NCBI RefSeq assembly: GCF_029076445.1
Contig: NZ_JARESG010000005.1
Location: forward strand, 124,001-188,000
Reading direction: 5' to 3'
Origin: Pseudarthrobacter naphthalenicus
Lineage (GTDB): Bacteria > Actinomycetota > Actinomycetes > Actinomycetales > Micrococcaceae
Length of the DNA: 64,000 nt
Positions 36,926 through 45,434 of the stretch are shown here, piece after piece (position 1 is the first letter of the stretch; each line of letters opens with the position of its first letter). The notes below the pieces were generated by a model. That model was not told the origin of the DNA, did no database searches, and saw only the letters and a program-made list of their open reading frames with translations. The translations under genes were made by a program, and so were the position numbers.

Positions 36926-38521
36926 ATGGGAGGAACGCCGACGCCGGTGCTGGCCGCACACATCAGGCGCTTCACCTACCACGGTGATGCGGCGCCGGTG
37001 CTGGGCTCCATCGACCTGTCCCTGCACCCCGGAACCCTGACAGCTGTCCTGGGCGGCTCGGGCAGCGGAAAGACAACGCTGGGCCGGCTCCTTGCCGGCT
37101 GGCTCCGGCCCGGCAGCGGCGGCGCCTTGGAGGGATTCCTGGAACTGGCCGGCACCCGTTTGGAGTTCCGGGGAGCGCCCGATGACCCACAGATCGACCC
37201 GACGGCCTGGTGCCGCCGAATTGGCTTTGTCCCGCAGGACGCGGCGGCGGCGTTGACGACCGTCCGCGCCACCGTAGCCGAGGAATTGGCGTTCGGCCTC
37301 GAAAACCTGGGCACGGACCGGCACCTGATGCAGGCCGCCGTCCAGCAGGTCGCGGAACTGACCGGGCTCGAGCATCTCCTGGACCGTGATCCGGCCCGCA
37401 TCTCAGGGGGCGAGCTTCGGCGCCTGGCCATCGGCTGCGCCATCATCACGGAGCCGGCCGTGCTGGTGCTCGATGAACCTTTCGCCTCGCTGGACGCCGA
37501 CGGTTCAGCTGCCCTGACATCGCTGGTGCGGGCACTCGTGGCCGGCGGCACCGCCGTCGTGCTGTTAAGCCAGGAAGCCGATGCCCTGCTGCCCGATGCC
37601 GGGCACTGCATCCTCCTGGACAACGGAGAGTCTGTCCTTGAGGGCAGTCCGGCACGGCTTGCCGCCTCCCCGGAGCTGGCCGCCAGCGGCGTCATCTGGC
37701 CGGATTCCGGCATGGCATGCCGCCGGCCGCAACCCTCGGCGCGGCCGGCGCAGGCTGGTACCGGCCAACCCGGCCGACCCGACGAATCCGGCCAACCCTT
37801 TCCACCCGGCGCCACGGGAGAACCAGCAGGACTGCCCGCCCTGGAGCTTCGCAACATGAGCTTCGCCTATGCGGGCCCCCGCACGCGGAGGTGGTCCCGG
37901 CGGCCCGCTGCAGGCCTGCCGCACCCGGCCGTCCTGGATGGTGTCAGCCTGTCCGTTGATCCCGGCGAGATCGTGGCTGTCACCGGACCGAACGGGGCGG
38001 GAAAATCCACGCTCCTGCGGCACCTGAACGGGCTCCTTCAGCCGCTGGCCGGCAGCGTCCGGATCAACGGCAGGGACATTGCCGGGCTGCTCCCGGGGCG
38101 GGTGGCCGCTGACGTCGGACTGCTCTTCCAGAACCCTCGCGATCAGCTGTTTGAACGGACGGTTGAACGGGAAGTCGGCTTTGGGCTGCCGGCCGGCGCA
38201 GCAGCCACAGCCTCGATCCGGCGGGCACTGGCCGCCGTCGGGCTCACCGAATCAGCAGGCCGGCACCCCGCAGAGCTGCCCGCCTCCCGGCAACGGCTGT
38301 TGGCCCTGGCCACGGTCCTGGCCAGGCGGCCGCGCCTTGTGGCTTTGGACGAACCCACCGTGGCCCTTGACCGGCAGGGACTGGCCATGCTGGACACGGC
38401 GGTCAGGCATGCCGCTGCGGAGGGCGCCGCCGTCGTGCTGGTGACGCATGACCTGGCCTACGCCCGGTCCATGGCGCACCGGCTGGTCCGCCTGGAGGCC
38501 GGCCGCCTGCACTCGATATGA
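36926..38521 (+). CDS. Fused ECF ATPase (EcfA-EcfA') with a degenerate second signature
   Basis: 531 aa with two ABC ATPase domains. NBD1: Walker A GGSGSGKTT at 43-51, signature ISGGELRRLAIG, Walker B VLVLDEPFASLD. NBD2: Walker A GPNGAGKST at 354-362, Walker B LVALDEPTVALD, but the ABC signature reads LPASRQR (451-457) in place of LSGGxxQR. The site formed by NBD1 Walker A and NBD2 signature is therefore probably impaired, giving one canonical and one degenerate ATP site. The domains are joined by a Pro/Gly/Asn-rich linker (about 265-310). ATG 2 nt after ecfT. Confidence 0.88.
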   Translation: MGGTPTPVLAAHIRRFTYHGDAAPVLGSIDLSLHPGTLTAVLGGSGSGKTTLGRLLAGWLRPGSGGALEGFLELAGTRLEFRGAPDDPQIDPTAWCRRIGFVPQDAAAALTTVRATVAEELAFGLENLGTDRHLMQAAVQQVAELTGLEHLLDRDPARISGGELRRLAIGCAIITEPAVLVLDEPFASLDADGSAALTSLVRALVAGGTAVVLLSQEADALLPDAGHCILLDNGESVLEGSPARLAASPELAASGVIWPDSGMACRRPQPSARPAQAGTGQPGRPDESGQPFPPGATGEPAGLPALELRNMSFAYAGPRTRRWSRRPAAGLPHPAVLDGVSLSVDPGEIVAVTGPNGAGKSTLLRHLNGLLQPLAGSVRINGRDIAGLLPGRVAADVGLLFQNPRDQLFERTVEREVGFGLPAGAAATASIRRALAAVGLTESAGRHPAELPASRQRLLALATVLARRPRLVALDEPTVALDRQGLAMLDTAVRHAAAEGAAVVLVTHDLAYARSMAHRLVRLEAGRLHSI

Positions 38522-38544
38522 GCGGTCGCTGCCTCATGGGGTCC

Positions 38545-38600
38545 GGAGGTGGCCAGATAGCGCAATTTTCCGATATTCGAAGCGCTATCTGGCCACCTCC
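38545..38600. repeat. 19-bp perfect inverted repeat between convergent genes
   Basis: GGAGGTGGCCAGATAGCGC (38545-38563) and its exact complement (38582-38600) flank an 18-nt AT-rich loop. It lies between the convergent ECF ATPase and fadB genes, where a bidirectional terminator is expected, but neither side has a T run. It may act as a hairpin that blocks readthrough or be a member of a dispersed repeat family. Confidence 0.75.
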
Positions 38601-38614
38601 CGGCTGTACGGGTG

Positions 38615-40789
38615 CTAAGCGCGGCTCACCGCCGCCGCCGCGGAGGTGACACCCGGGGCGTGGAAGCGCTTGCCGTTGACCCGCTCGGAAGCGCCGACGC
38701 GGTCCAGGTAAGGGGTGATGCCACCGAGGAACATGGGCCAGCCGGCGCCCAGGATCATGCACAGGTCGATGTCCTCGGGGCCGGCCACCACGCCTTCGTC
38801 CAGCATCAGGCCGATTTCCTCCGCCAGGGCATCCTGGACCCGGTGCAGCACGTCCTCGCCGGTGGACGGGGACGTGCCGAAGGACATCAGTGAAAGCGTG
38901 GACGCGGGGATTTCCTGGCCGCCGTCAGCGGTGGGAGCCCAGAGCGACTTCACACCGTTGTCGATCAGTTTCTGCAGGTTGGCGGACACCTCAAAACGCT
39001 CGCCGAACGCGGCGTGCAGGGATTCCTGGACGTGCTGCGCCACCGGCAGGCCCACCATGGCGCCGAGCGTGAACGGCGTCATGGGCAGGCCCATGGGGCG
39101 GAGTGCGTTGTCCGCGACGCCGGCCGGGGTGCCTTCATCAAAGGCCGCCACCACCTCGCCCATAAGGCGCAGCAGGACCCTGTTGACCACAAAGGCGGGC
39201 GCGTCCTTGACCAGGACGGCCGTCTTTTTCAGGCCCTTGGCCAGCTCGAACGCTGTGGCCAGGACAGCGTCGTCGGTCTTGGGCGCGCGGACGATTTCCA
39301 GCAGCGGCATGACGGCCACCGGGTTGAAGAAGTGGAAGCCGACCAGCCGCTCGGGGTGGGCGAGGTCCTCAGCCATGGCGGTGACCGAGAGCGATGAGGT
39401 GTTGGTGGCGAGGATGCACTCCGGCGTGACGATGGCTTCCACCTCGGCGAAGACCTGCTTCTTGACGTTCAGCTCTTCGAAAACGGCTTCGATGACAAAA
39501 TCGGCGTCGGCGAAGGCCTCCTTGGACACCGAACCGGTCACCAGGGCCTTCGTTCGGTTGGCTGCGTCGGGGCTGATCCGCTTCTTGCCGAGCAGCTTGT
39601 CCACCTCGGCATGGACATAGCCCACGCCTTTGTCCACGCGGGCCTGGTCGATGTCCGTCATCACCACCGGGACCTTGAGCTGGCGGGCAAACAACAGGGC
39701 GAGCTGGCTCGCCATGAGCCCCGCGCCCACCACACCGACCTTGGTGACCGGCCGTGCCAGCTTCCGGTCGGGCGCGCCCGCGGGCCGCTTGGACCTCTTC
39801 TGGACCAGGTCCAGGAAGGCGTAGACGGTGGAGCGGAATTCATCCGTCTGCATCAGGCCCGCGAGGGTCTCACACTCGAGGGCCGCCGATTCGGCCTGGC
39901 TCATGGTGCGGTTCGCCTCAAGGATGTCCAGCACCTTGGCCGGCGCCGGGGACGCGTTGGACGTTTTGGCTTCCACCAGTGCACGGCCGGCTCCAACGGC
40001 CGCGGACCAGCGGTCTGCCACGGCGGGCTCTGCCGGGTCCACGGCGTTGGGCCGCCCGGGGGCCAGCTCACCGGTGATCACCTTGGCAGCCCAGAGCAGG
40101 GACTGTTCCAGGAAATCCGCCGGTTCGAACAGGGCATCGGCGATGCCGAGTTCGAAGGCCTGCGGCCCGCTCAGGGTGCGGTTGTTGCTGAGCGGGTTTT
40201 CGATCATGACCTTGACCGCGTTCTCCGGACCGATCAGGCGCGGCAGGATGTAGACGCCGCCCCAACCGGGAACCAGGCCAAGGAAGGCCTCAGGCAACGC
40301 GAGTGCGCCGGCGCCCGTGGAGACCGTGCGGTAGGTGGACTGCAGGGCGATCTCCAGGCCACCGCCCAGGGCGACGCCGTTGATGAACGCGAAGCTGGGT
40401 ACGCCGAGGTTGGCCAGCGTGGCGTAGACGTCGTGTCCGAGCTGGGCCATCCAGAGGCCGTGCTCACGGTTCTCCAGTGACTTGACGGCGGACAGGTCTG
40501 CGCCGGCCACCAGGAAGTAGGGCTTGCCGGTGACGCCGACGCCCACGATTTCGCCGCGGGCGGCACGCTCCTTGAGCCCTTCCAAAACGGTGCCCAGCTC
40601 AACCAGGGTGTTCGGGCCCAGGGTGGTGGGCTTGGAATGGTCCAGGCCGTTGTCGAGGGTGATCAGGGCAAAGACCCCAGGGCCGGGCTGCCCCGGTGCT
40701 CCCGGCAGTTTGATGTCCTGGACGTAGGAGTGCGTCACCGTCTCATTCGGAAAGATCCCGGCAAGTTTGGTGAAATCTGCGGCGCTCAT
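38615..40789 (-). CDS. fadB: Fatty-acid oxidation complex alpha subunit (enoyl-CoA hydratase / 3-hydroxyacyl-CoA dehydrogenase)
   Basis: 724 aa. The N-terminal crotonase domain has VTGKPYFLVAGADLSAVKSL and INGVALGGGLEIAL (oxyanion hole); the central NAD-binding domain has VGVVGAGLMASQLALLFARQ; the C-terminal 3-hydroxyacyl-CoA dehydrogenase domain includes LVGFHFFNPVAVMPLLEIV and DAPAFVVNRVL. It performs hydration and dehydrogenation in beta-oxidation. ATG 40789 overlaps the thiolase stop (ATGA), the normal pairing. An open frame continues upstream into thiolase but does not belong to the protein. Confidence 0.93.
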   Translation of the reverse strand: MSAADFTKLAGIFPNETVTHSYVQDIKLPGAPGQPGPGVFALITLDNGLDHSKPTTLGPNTLVELGTVLEGLKERAARGEIVGVGVTGKPYFLVAGADLSAVKSLENREHGLWMAQLGHDVYATLANLGVPSFAFINGVALGGGLEIALQSTYRTVSTGAGALALPEAFLGLVPGWGGVYILPRLIGPENAVKVMIENPLSNNRTLSGPQAFELGIADALFEPADFLEQSLLWAAKVITGELAPGRPNAVDPAEPAVADRWSAAVGAGRALVEAKTSNASPAPAKVLDILEANRTMSQAESAALECETLAGLMQTDEFRSTVYAFLDLVQKRSKRPAGAPDRKLARPVTKVGVVGAGLMASQLALLFARQLKVPVVMTDIDQARVDKGVGYVHAEVDKLLGKKRISPDAANRTKALVTGSVSKEAFADADFVIEAVFEELNVKKQVFAEVEAIVTPECILATNTSSLSVTAMAEDLAHPERLVGFHFFNPVAVMPLLEIVRAPKTDDAVLATAFELAKGLKKTAVLVKDAPAFVVNRVLLRLMGEVVAAFDEGTPAGVADNALRPMGLPMTPFTLGAMVGLPVAQHVQESLHAAFGERFEVSANLQKLIDNGVKSLWAPTADGGQEIPASTLSLMSFGTSPSTGEDVLHRVQDALAEEIGLMLDEGVVAGPEDIDLCMILGAGWPMFLGGITPYLDRVGASERVNGKRFHAPGVTSAAAAVSRA

Positions 40790-42090
40790 ACGGCGGCTCC
40801 TTCGGTGGTTGCTGCGGCGTTTGCGTTGTGGACCTCTGATGCTGCCGCGCCGCTGTAACGGGCGTGGTGCGGGTTTTCCCAGATCACGGTGGCACCCATG
40901 CCCAGGCCGATGCACATGGTGGTGATGCCGTACCGGACGGACGGGTCTTCTTCGAACTGCCGTGCGAGCTGGTTCATCAGCCGGACGCCGGAGGAGGCAA
41001 GCGGATGGCCCACGGCGATGGCGCCGCCGTAGCGGTTCACCCGGGGGTCGTCGTCGGAAATTCCGAAATGGTCCAGGAAACTCAGGACCTGGACGGCGAA
41101 CGCTTCATTGATCTCGAAAAGGCCGATGTCTTCAATGCTGAGGCCGGCATTCTTCAGTGCTTTTTCGGTGGCCGGAACGGGGCCGACGCCCATGACTTCC
41201 GGCTCGACCCCCGCGTAGGCGTAGCTGACCAGGCGCATTTTGACGGGCAGGCCAAGTTCCGCGGCGGCCTCGGAGGAGGCCAGGACCGCGGCGGTGGCGC
41301 CGTCGTTCAGGCCGGCTGCGTTGCCGGCCGTAACGCGGCCGTGCGCGCGGAACGGTGTGCGCAGCGCGGCAAGGTCCGCCAGGGTGGTGCCCGGGCGCGG
41401 CGGCTCATCAACGGTGTTCAGCGTCCAGCCCTGGCCCGGCTTGAGTGCGGCAACGGGCACAAGATCCGGTTGGATCTGTTCGCGCGCATACGCCGCCGCC
41501 AGCTTGTCCTGGGAAGCAACGGCGTAAGCGTCCGCGCGCTGCTTCGTGATTTCCGGGAACCGGTCATGCAGGTTTTCCGCTGTATTGCCCATGTTGAGGG
41601 CGGCCGGGTCCACCAGCCGTTCGGCCATAAAGCGCGGGTTCGGGTCCGCGCCGGAACCCATCGGGTGGTTGCCCATGTGCTCCACACCGCCGGCAATCAC
41701 GACGTCGTACGCGCCGAAGCCAATGCCGCTGGCCGTGGTGGTGACTGCGGTCATTGCCCCCGCGCACATCCGGTCGATGGCGAAACCGGGCACCGTGCGG
41801 GGGAGCCCGGCGAGGAGGGCGGCCGTGCGGCCCAGCGTCAGGCCCTGGTCACCGGTTTGGGTGGTGGCCGCTACGGCCACTTCGTCGATCCGCGCCGGCG
41901 GCAGGGTGGGGTTGCGGCGCAGGAGTTCGCGGATGCATTTCACCATCAGGTCATCGGCACGGGTTCCGGCGTAAATGCCTTTGTCGCCGGCCTTCCCGAA
42001 GGGGGTGCGGACGCCGTCAACAAAGACGACGTCGCGGACCGTGCGCGGGGATCCGCTGCTGTGTTCTCCGCTAGGGCGGGCTTGGCTCAC
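40786..42090 (-). CDS. fadA: Acetyl-CoA acyltransferase (beta-oxidation thiolase)
   Basis: 434 aa. Thiolase family: nucleophile Cys in FAIDRMCAGAMTAV, the NEAFAVQ segment, the GGAIAVGHPLASSG histidine motif and the C-terminal catalytic CIGLGMG. It cleaves 3-ketoacyl-CoA to acetyl-CoA and a shortened acyl-CoA. Co-transcribed with fadB. Its promoter lies wholly within a 36-bp palindrome 73 bp upstream. An N-terminal Ser/Gly-rich extension (about 17 residues) precedes the core. Confidence 0.93.
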   Translation of the reverse strand: MSQARPSGEHSSGSPRTVRDVVFVDGVRTPFGKAGDKGIYAGTRADDLMVKCIRELLRRNPTLPPARIDEVAVAATTQTGDQGLTLGRTAALLAGLPRTVPGFAIDRMCAGAMTAVTTTASGIGFGAYDVVIAGGVEHMGNHPMGSGADPNPRFMAERLVDPAALNMGNTAENLHDRFPEITKQRADAYAVASQDKLAAAYAREQIQPDLVPVAALKPGQGWTLNTVDEPPRPGTTLADLAALRTPFRAHGRVTAGNAAGLNDGATAAVLASSEAAAELGLPVKMRLVSYAYAGVEPEVMGVGPVPATEKALKNAGLSIEDIGLFEINEAFAVQVLSFLDHFGISDDDPRVNRYGGAIAVGHPLASSGVRLMNQLARQFEEDPSVRYGITTMCIGLGMGATVIWENPHHARYSGAAASEVHNANAAATTEGAAV

Positions 42091-42162
42091 GTTTACTCCT
42101 CATCGAGACTTTGGCGCCGTCCGGAGGGTGCGAAGAGGTTGCAGCACGTAGCCGGACAGCAG

Positions 42163-42198
42163 TGCACACTATGTTACTCACCGGTAACATAGTGTGCA
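42163..42198 (-). promoter_or_regulatory. Palindromic operator spanning the fadA-fadB promoter
   Basis: Perfect 15-bp arms, TGCACACTATGTTAC and GTAACATAGTGTGCA, around TCACCG. Read on the minus strand, TTGCAC, a 17-bp spacer and TAACAT form a near-ideal promoter inside the palindrome (the first T of TTGCAC is one base outside it). The inner GTTAC-N6-GTAAC resembles operators of TetR-type fatty-acid regulators. The regulator itself is not in the window. Confidence 0.7.
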
Positions 42199-42251
42199 AG
42201 GCTCTTGGGGGGACGTTCTAGTCCGTTGGCGCCGCGGCTTTGGTTTCCTTC

Positions 42252-43547
42252 TCAGGGAGCCGGCTGAGGGTTGCGGAAAGCGTCCGTGATCAGCGGCGCG
42301 ACCAGACCGATTTGCCACGGGCGCGCACCCAGTGAGCTGAGTTCGGCGGCTATGGCCTCTTCGCTGAGTTCCGCCGGCGGACGCCACGCCACGCGCCGCA
42401 GGTAGTCCGGTGTCAGCAGGTTCTCCAGCGGCAGGTTCAGTTCGTCGGCTTTCGCCTGGAGCAGCGGACGGGCTGTGGACAACCGCCTGGCCGCCTCGGG
42501 GTCGCGGTCCGCCCAGACGCGCGGCGGGGGAGGGGCATTCGTGGGCAGGTGCAGCGGCGGCAGTTCCTCCAGCTCCCTGGCGGCCGCGATGCACCGAAGC
42601 CACCGGGGTGCCTCGCGCTGCGCAGCCCGCCCGTGGAAACCCTTGGTGCCCAGGAGCTGGGGAACCGTGGAGGGCATGGCCTTCGCTGCCGAGACCAGGG
42701 CGGAATCAGGAATCAGCCTGCCGGGCGCAACGTCACGCTTCTGTGCCAACGAGTCCCGCTCCAGCCACAGCTCCCGGACTGCCGCGAGCTGGCGGCGGTC
42801 GCGGATCTGATGCAGTCCTGAGGTCTTCCGCCAGGGATCAATCCTGGGGGGTGCAACGCCGGCAGCGAGGATCGCAGCGAATTCCTGCTCGGCGTACTCG
42901 AGCTTGTCGTCGGCCTGGAGCAGCTCGATGAGTTCCTCGCGCAGCTCTGTGAGGACCTCCACGTCCAGTGCGGCATAGCGCAGCCATGGTTCGGGCAGCG
43001 GGCGGGTGGACCAGTCCGCGGCAGAGTGCTCTTTGGCCAGGCCAAACCCGAGCAACTGCTCGATGACCGCAGCCAGGCCGACGCGCGGCAGCCCGGCGAG
43101 CCGGGCCGCCAGTTCCGTGTCAAACAGCTTGTCCGGCCACATGCCCAGCTCCAGCAGGCAGGGCAGGTCCTGGCTGGCGGCATGGAGGATCCACTCCACG
43201 CCCTTGAGCGCGTCATTGATGATGGCCAGGTCATCGAACGGTTCGGGGTCGATCAGCCAGGTGCCGGCGCCTTCGCGGCGGATCTGGACCAGGAAGGCGC
43301 GCTGCCCGTAGCGGAATCCCGAGGCGCGCTCGGCGTCCACTCCTGCGGGTCCGGTTCCGGCGGCGATGGCTGCGGCGCACCGCTCCAGCCCGGACTGGGT
43401 TTCAATGACGAGTGGCACACCGTCGCGGGGTGCATCGAGGTCTATGACGGCGGGGACCTGACTGTCGAAGCCCTCCACCGAGATGTGGGAAGTGGTTTCA
43501 GCAGCCGGGGCGCCGGCTGTGGTGTTATCCGGAATGTGAGGGGTCAT
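42252..43547 (-). CDS. rnd: Ribonuclease D-like 3'-5' exonuclease with HRDC domain
   Basis: 431 aa. The DEDD exonuclease motifs are present: GVDAERASGFRYGQ (Exo I), LHAASQDLPCLLELG (Exo II) and LRYAALDVEVL (Exo III), followed by HRDC-like helical domains from about residue 235. The activity is trimming of structured RNA such as tRNA precursors. Counterpart of Rv2681. TAAACT lies 9 nt upstream of the ATG. Confidence 0.9.
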   Translation of the reverse strand: MTPHIPDNTTAGAPAAETTSHISVEGFDSQVPAVIDLDAPRDGVPLVIETQSGLERCAAAIAAGTGPAGVDAERASGFRYGQRAFLVQIRREGAGTWLIDPEPFDDLAIINDALKGVEWILHAASQDLPCLLELGMWPDKLFDTELAARLAGLPRVGLAAVIEQLLGFGLAKEHSAADWSTRPLPEPWLRYAALDVEVLTELREELIELLQADDKLEYAEQEFAAILAAGVAPPRIDPWRKTSGLHQIRDRRQLAAVRELWLERDSLAQKRDVAPGRLIPDSALVSAAKAMPSTVPQLLGTKGFHGRAAQREAPRWLRCIAAARELEELPPLHLPTNAPPPPRVWADRDPEAARRLSTARPLLQAKADELNLPLENLLTPDYLRRVAWRPPAELSEEAIAAELSSLGARPWQIGLVAPLITDAFRNPQPAP

Positions 43548-43591
43548 GGTGCTTTCAGTTTACCGATCCGGGCCCATGCCATTGTCCGGTC

Positions 43592-44245
43592 CTAGTTCCG
43601 GCGGCGGTTCGGCAGGGCGGAGACGCCGTCGGGCAGCGGGGGCAGGCCGGCGAACGTACACACCATGTCGGACCACGCCTCCAAGTGCGCGGTGACATCT
43701 GAGGACGCCGGGGTCCAGGAAGCGCGCAGTTCGATGTCGATCGAGCCGGGCCGGTCCGACAACGTTCCGAAGCTCTCCGACAGGACGCGGGTGGCGGTCC
43801 CGCCGGCTGCCCGGTACGGGGCCTTGTGGTTCTCAAGCGCTTCAACGAGCCAGGTCCAGGCGACGGTGCCGAGCATTTCGTCATTGCCCATTTCCGGCTC
43901 GAGTTGCGCCCGGATGTACGTGACGATGCGGAATTCGCCGTCCCAGACCGCGGATCCCTCGGGGTCGTGCAGAAGGATGAACCGGCCCGTGGCCAGCTCG
44001 GTGTCGGCCTCGTCCTCGGAGCCAGAAGCGGCGGCCAGGGCCATGGCCGCCGGGCCGTGCACCGGAGTGGTGGCTTTACCGGGGCCCGGTGCCATCACCT
44101 CGGCGCCGAGGGCGACGGCGAACGGGGCCAGGCGTGCCGGCGCGGGAATTTCCGCCAGGCGCAGTTCACTGCGGCAGTGGGCCTTCCTGAGGGTTCCCAA
44201 GGCGTGGAGAAATTCCGGGGGAACCTGGGCGAGTGCGTTCACCAT
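43592..44245 (-). CDS. DUF3000 family protein
   Basis: 217 aa. Recognisable by its opening (PPEFLHALGTLRKAHCRSEL and LAEIPAPARLAPFAVAL) and by GRFILLHDPEGSAVWDGEFR. Actinobacterial family of unknown function that neighbours RNase D (Rv2680 in M. tuberculosis). The ATG at 44245 is given, but a TAATCT element spaced 6 nt from the GTG at 44242 suggests translation may begin one codon later on a leaderless mRNA. Confidence 0.85.
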   Translation of the reverse strand: MVNALAQVPPEFLHALGTLRKAHCRSELRLAEIPAPARLAPFAVALGAEVMAPGPGKATTPVHGPAAMALAAASGSEDEADTELATGRFILLHDPEGSAVWDGEFRIVTYIRAQLEPEMGNDEMLGTVAWTWLVEALENHKAPYRAAGGTATRVLSESFGTLSDRPGSIDIELRASWTPASSDVTAHLEAWSDMVCTFAGLPPLPDGVSALPNRRRN

Positions 44246-44302
44246 CGCAGATTACGCAACCGCACCGGGCGCGGGGGGCAGGCTCGCCGTCGGCGGGTCA
44301 TG

Positions 44303-45430
44303 CTACCTGGCCGCCCCGTGCTCATGGTGGGCCGTCAGTTCGTGGCGGATCGCCGCCACGAAGGCGTCGATGTCCTCCTCGCTGGTATCAAAGGAGCACA
44401 TCCAGCGGACCTCGCGGGCGGCTTCATCCCAGTCATAGAACCGGAACGACTTCCGCAGCCGGTCCGCCACCCCGGCCGGCAGGACCGCGAACACACCGTT
44501 GGATTCCGTCTTTTGGGTGGGCTCCACGCCCTCGATCGTCTCCACCGCAGCCCTCAGCCGGGCTGCCATGGCGTTGGCATGCGCGGCGGAACGGAGCCAC
44601 AGATCGCCCTCCAGCAGCGCAATGAACTGGGCCGAAAGGAAACGCATTTTTGAGGCGAGCTGCATGTTCATTTTGCGGAGGAACACCAGGCCGTGGGCGG
44701 CTTCAGGGTTCAGGGCCACCACCACCTCGCCGTAAAGCAGCCCGTTCTTGGTGCCGCCGAAGGACAAAATGTCCACCCCGGCGTCGCGCGTGAATGCCCG
44801 CAGCGGCACGCCCAGGTGGGCGGCCGCATTCGCCAGCCGCGCCCCGTCCATGTGGAGTTTCATGCCCTTGGACTGGGCGTGCTCGGCGATGGCGCGGACC
44901 TCATCCGGGGTGTAGCAGGTGCCCAGTTCAGTGGTCTGGGTGATGGAAACCGCCAGCGGCTGCGCACGGTGCTCATCGCCGAAGCCCCAGGCCTCGCGGT
45001 CGATCAGTTCCGGAGTCAATTTCCCGTCCGGGGTGGGGACCTGAAGCAGCTTGATCCCGCCGATGCGTTCCGGGGCGCCGTTCTCATCCATGTTGATGTG
45101 GGCCGTCGACGCGCACACCACCGCGCCCCACCGCGGCAGAAGTGACTGGAGGGACAGGACGTTCGCGCCGGTGCCGTTGAAGACCGGGAAGCATTCGATG
45201 CCGGCTCCGAAGTGCTCCTCCATCAGTTCCTGCAGGCGGGCGGTGTAATCGTCCTCGCCGTAGGACACCTGGTGGCCCTCGTTGGCTGCCGCCAGCGCCG
45301 CCAGGACTTCCGGGTGGACCCCGGAGTAGTTGTCCGATGCAAAGCCGCGGATGGAGGGATCGTGCAGCCGCGAAGCGGGGTTGCCGGTCCGGGGTGCGGC
45401 CTGTGCCGTGGTTGTCATTGCTTTGCTCAC
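44303..45430 (-). CDS. Threonine aldolase family PLP enzyme
   Basis: 375 aa fold-type I PLP enzyme. The pyridoxal lysine is in DILSFGGTKNGLLYG; the substrate loop FASDNYSGVHPEVLAAL and the PLP-Asp motif LHMDGARLANA are typical of low-specificity L-threonine aldolase, which splits threonine to glycine and acetaldehyde. The GTG at 45430 is supported by TAGACT exactly 6 nt upstream, located within the 3' end of the SDR gene; an internal ATG at 45418 is the alternative. It may act on a beta-hydroxy amino acid other than threonine in concert with the two upstream genes (inference). Confidence 0.88.
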   Translation of the reverse strand: MSKAMTTTAQAAPRTGNPASRLHDPSIRGFASDNYSGVHPEVLAALAAANEGHQVSYGEDDYTARLQELMEEHFGAGIECFPVFNGTGANVLSLQSLLPRWGAVVCASTAHINMDENGAPERIGGIKLLQVPTPDGKLTPELIDREAWGFGDEHRAQPLAVSITQTTELGTCYTPDEVRAIAEHAQSKGMKLHMDGARLANAAAHLGVPLRAFTRDAGVDILSFGGTKNGLLYGEVVVALNPEAAHGLVFLRKMNMQLASKMRFLSAQFIALLEGDLWLRSAAHANAMAARLRAAVETIEGVEPTQKTESNGVFAVLPAGVADRLRKSFRFYDWDEAAREVRWMCSFDTSEEDIDAFVAAIRHELTAHHEHGAAR

Positions 45431-45434
45431 GTTC

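Noticed and set aside
40864..42192. A 442-codon open frame opposite thiolase that reaches the palindromic operator
   Set aside because: Shadow composition and no recognisable domain; the mirror promoter in the palindrome probably arises from symmetry alone.
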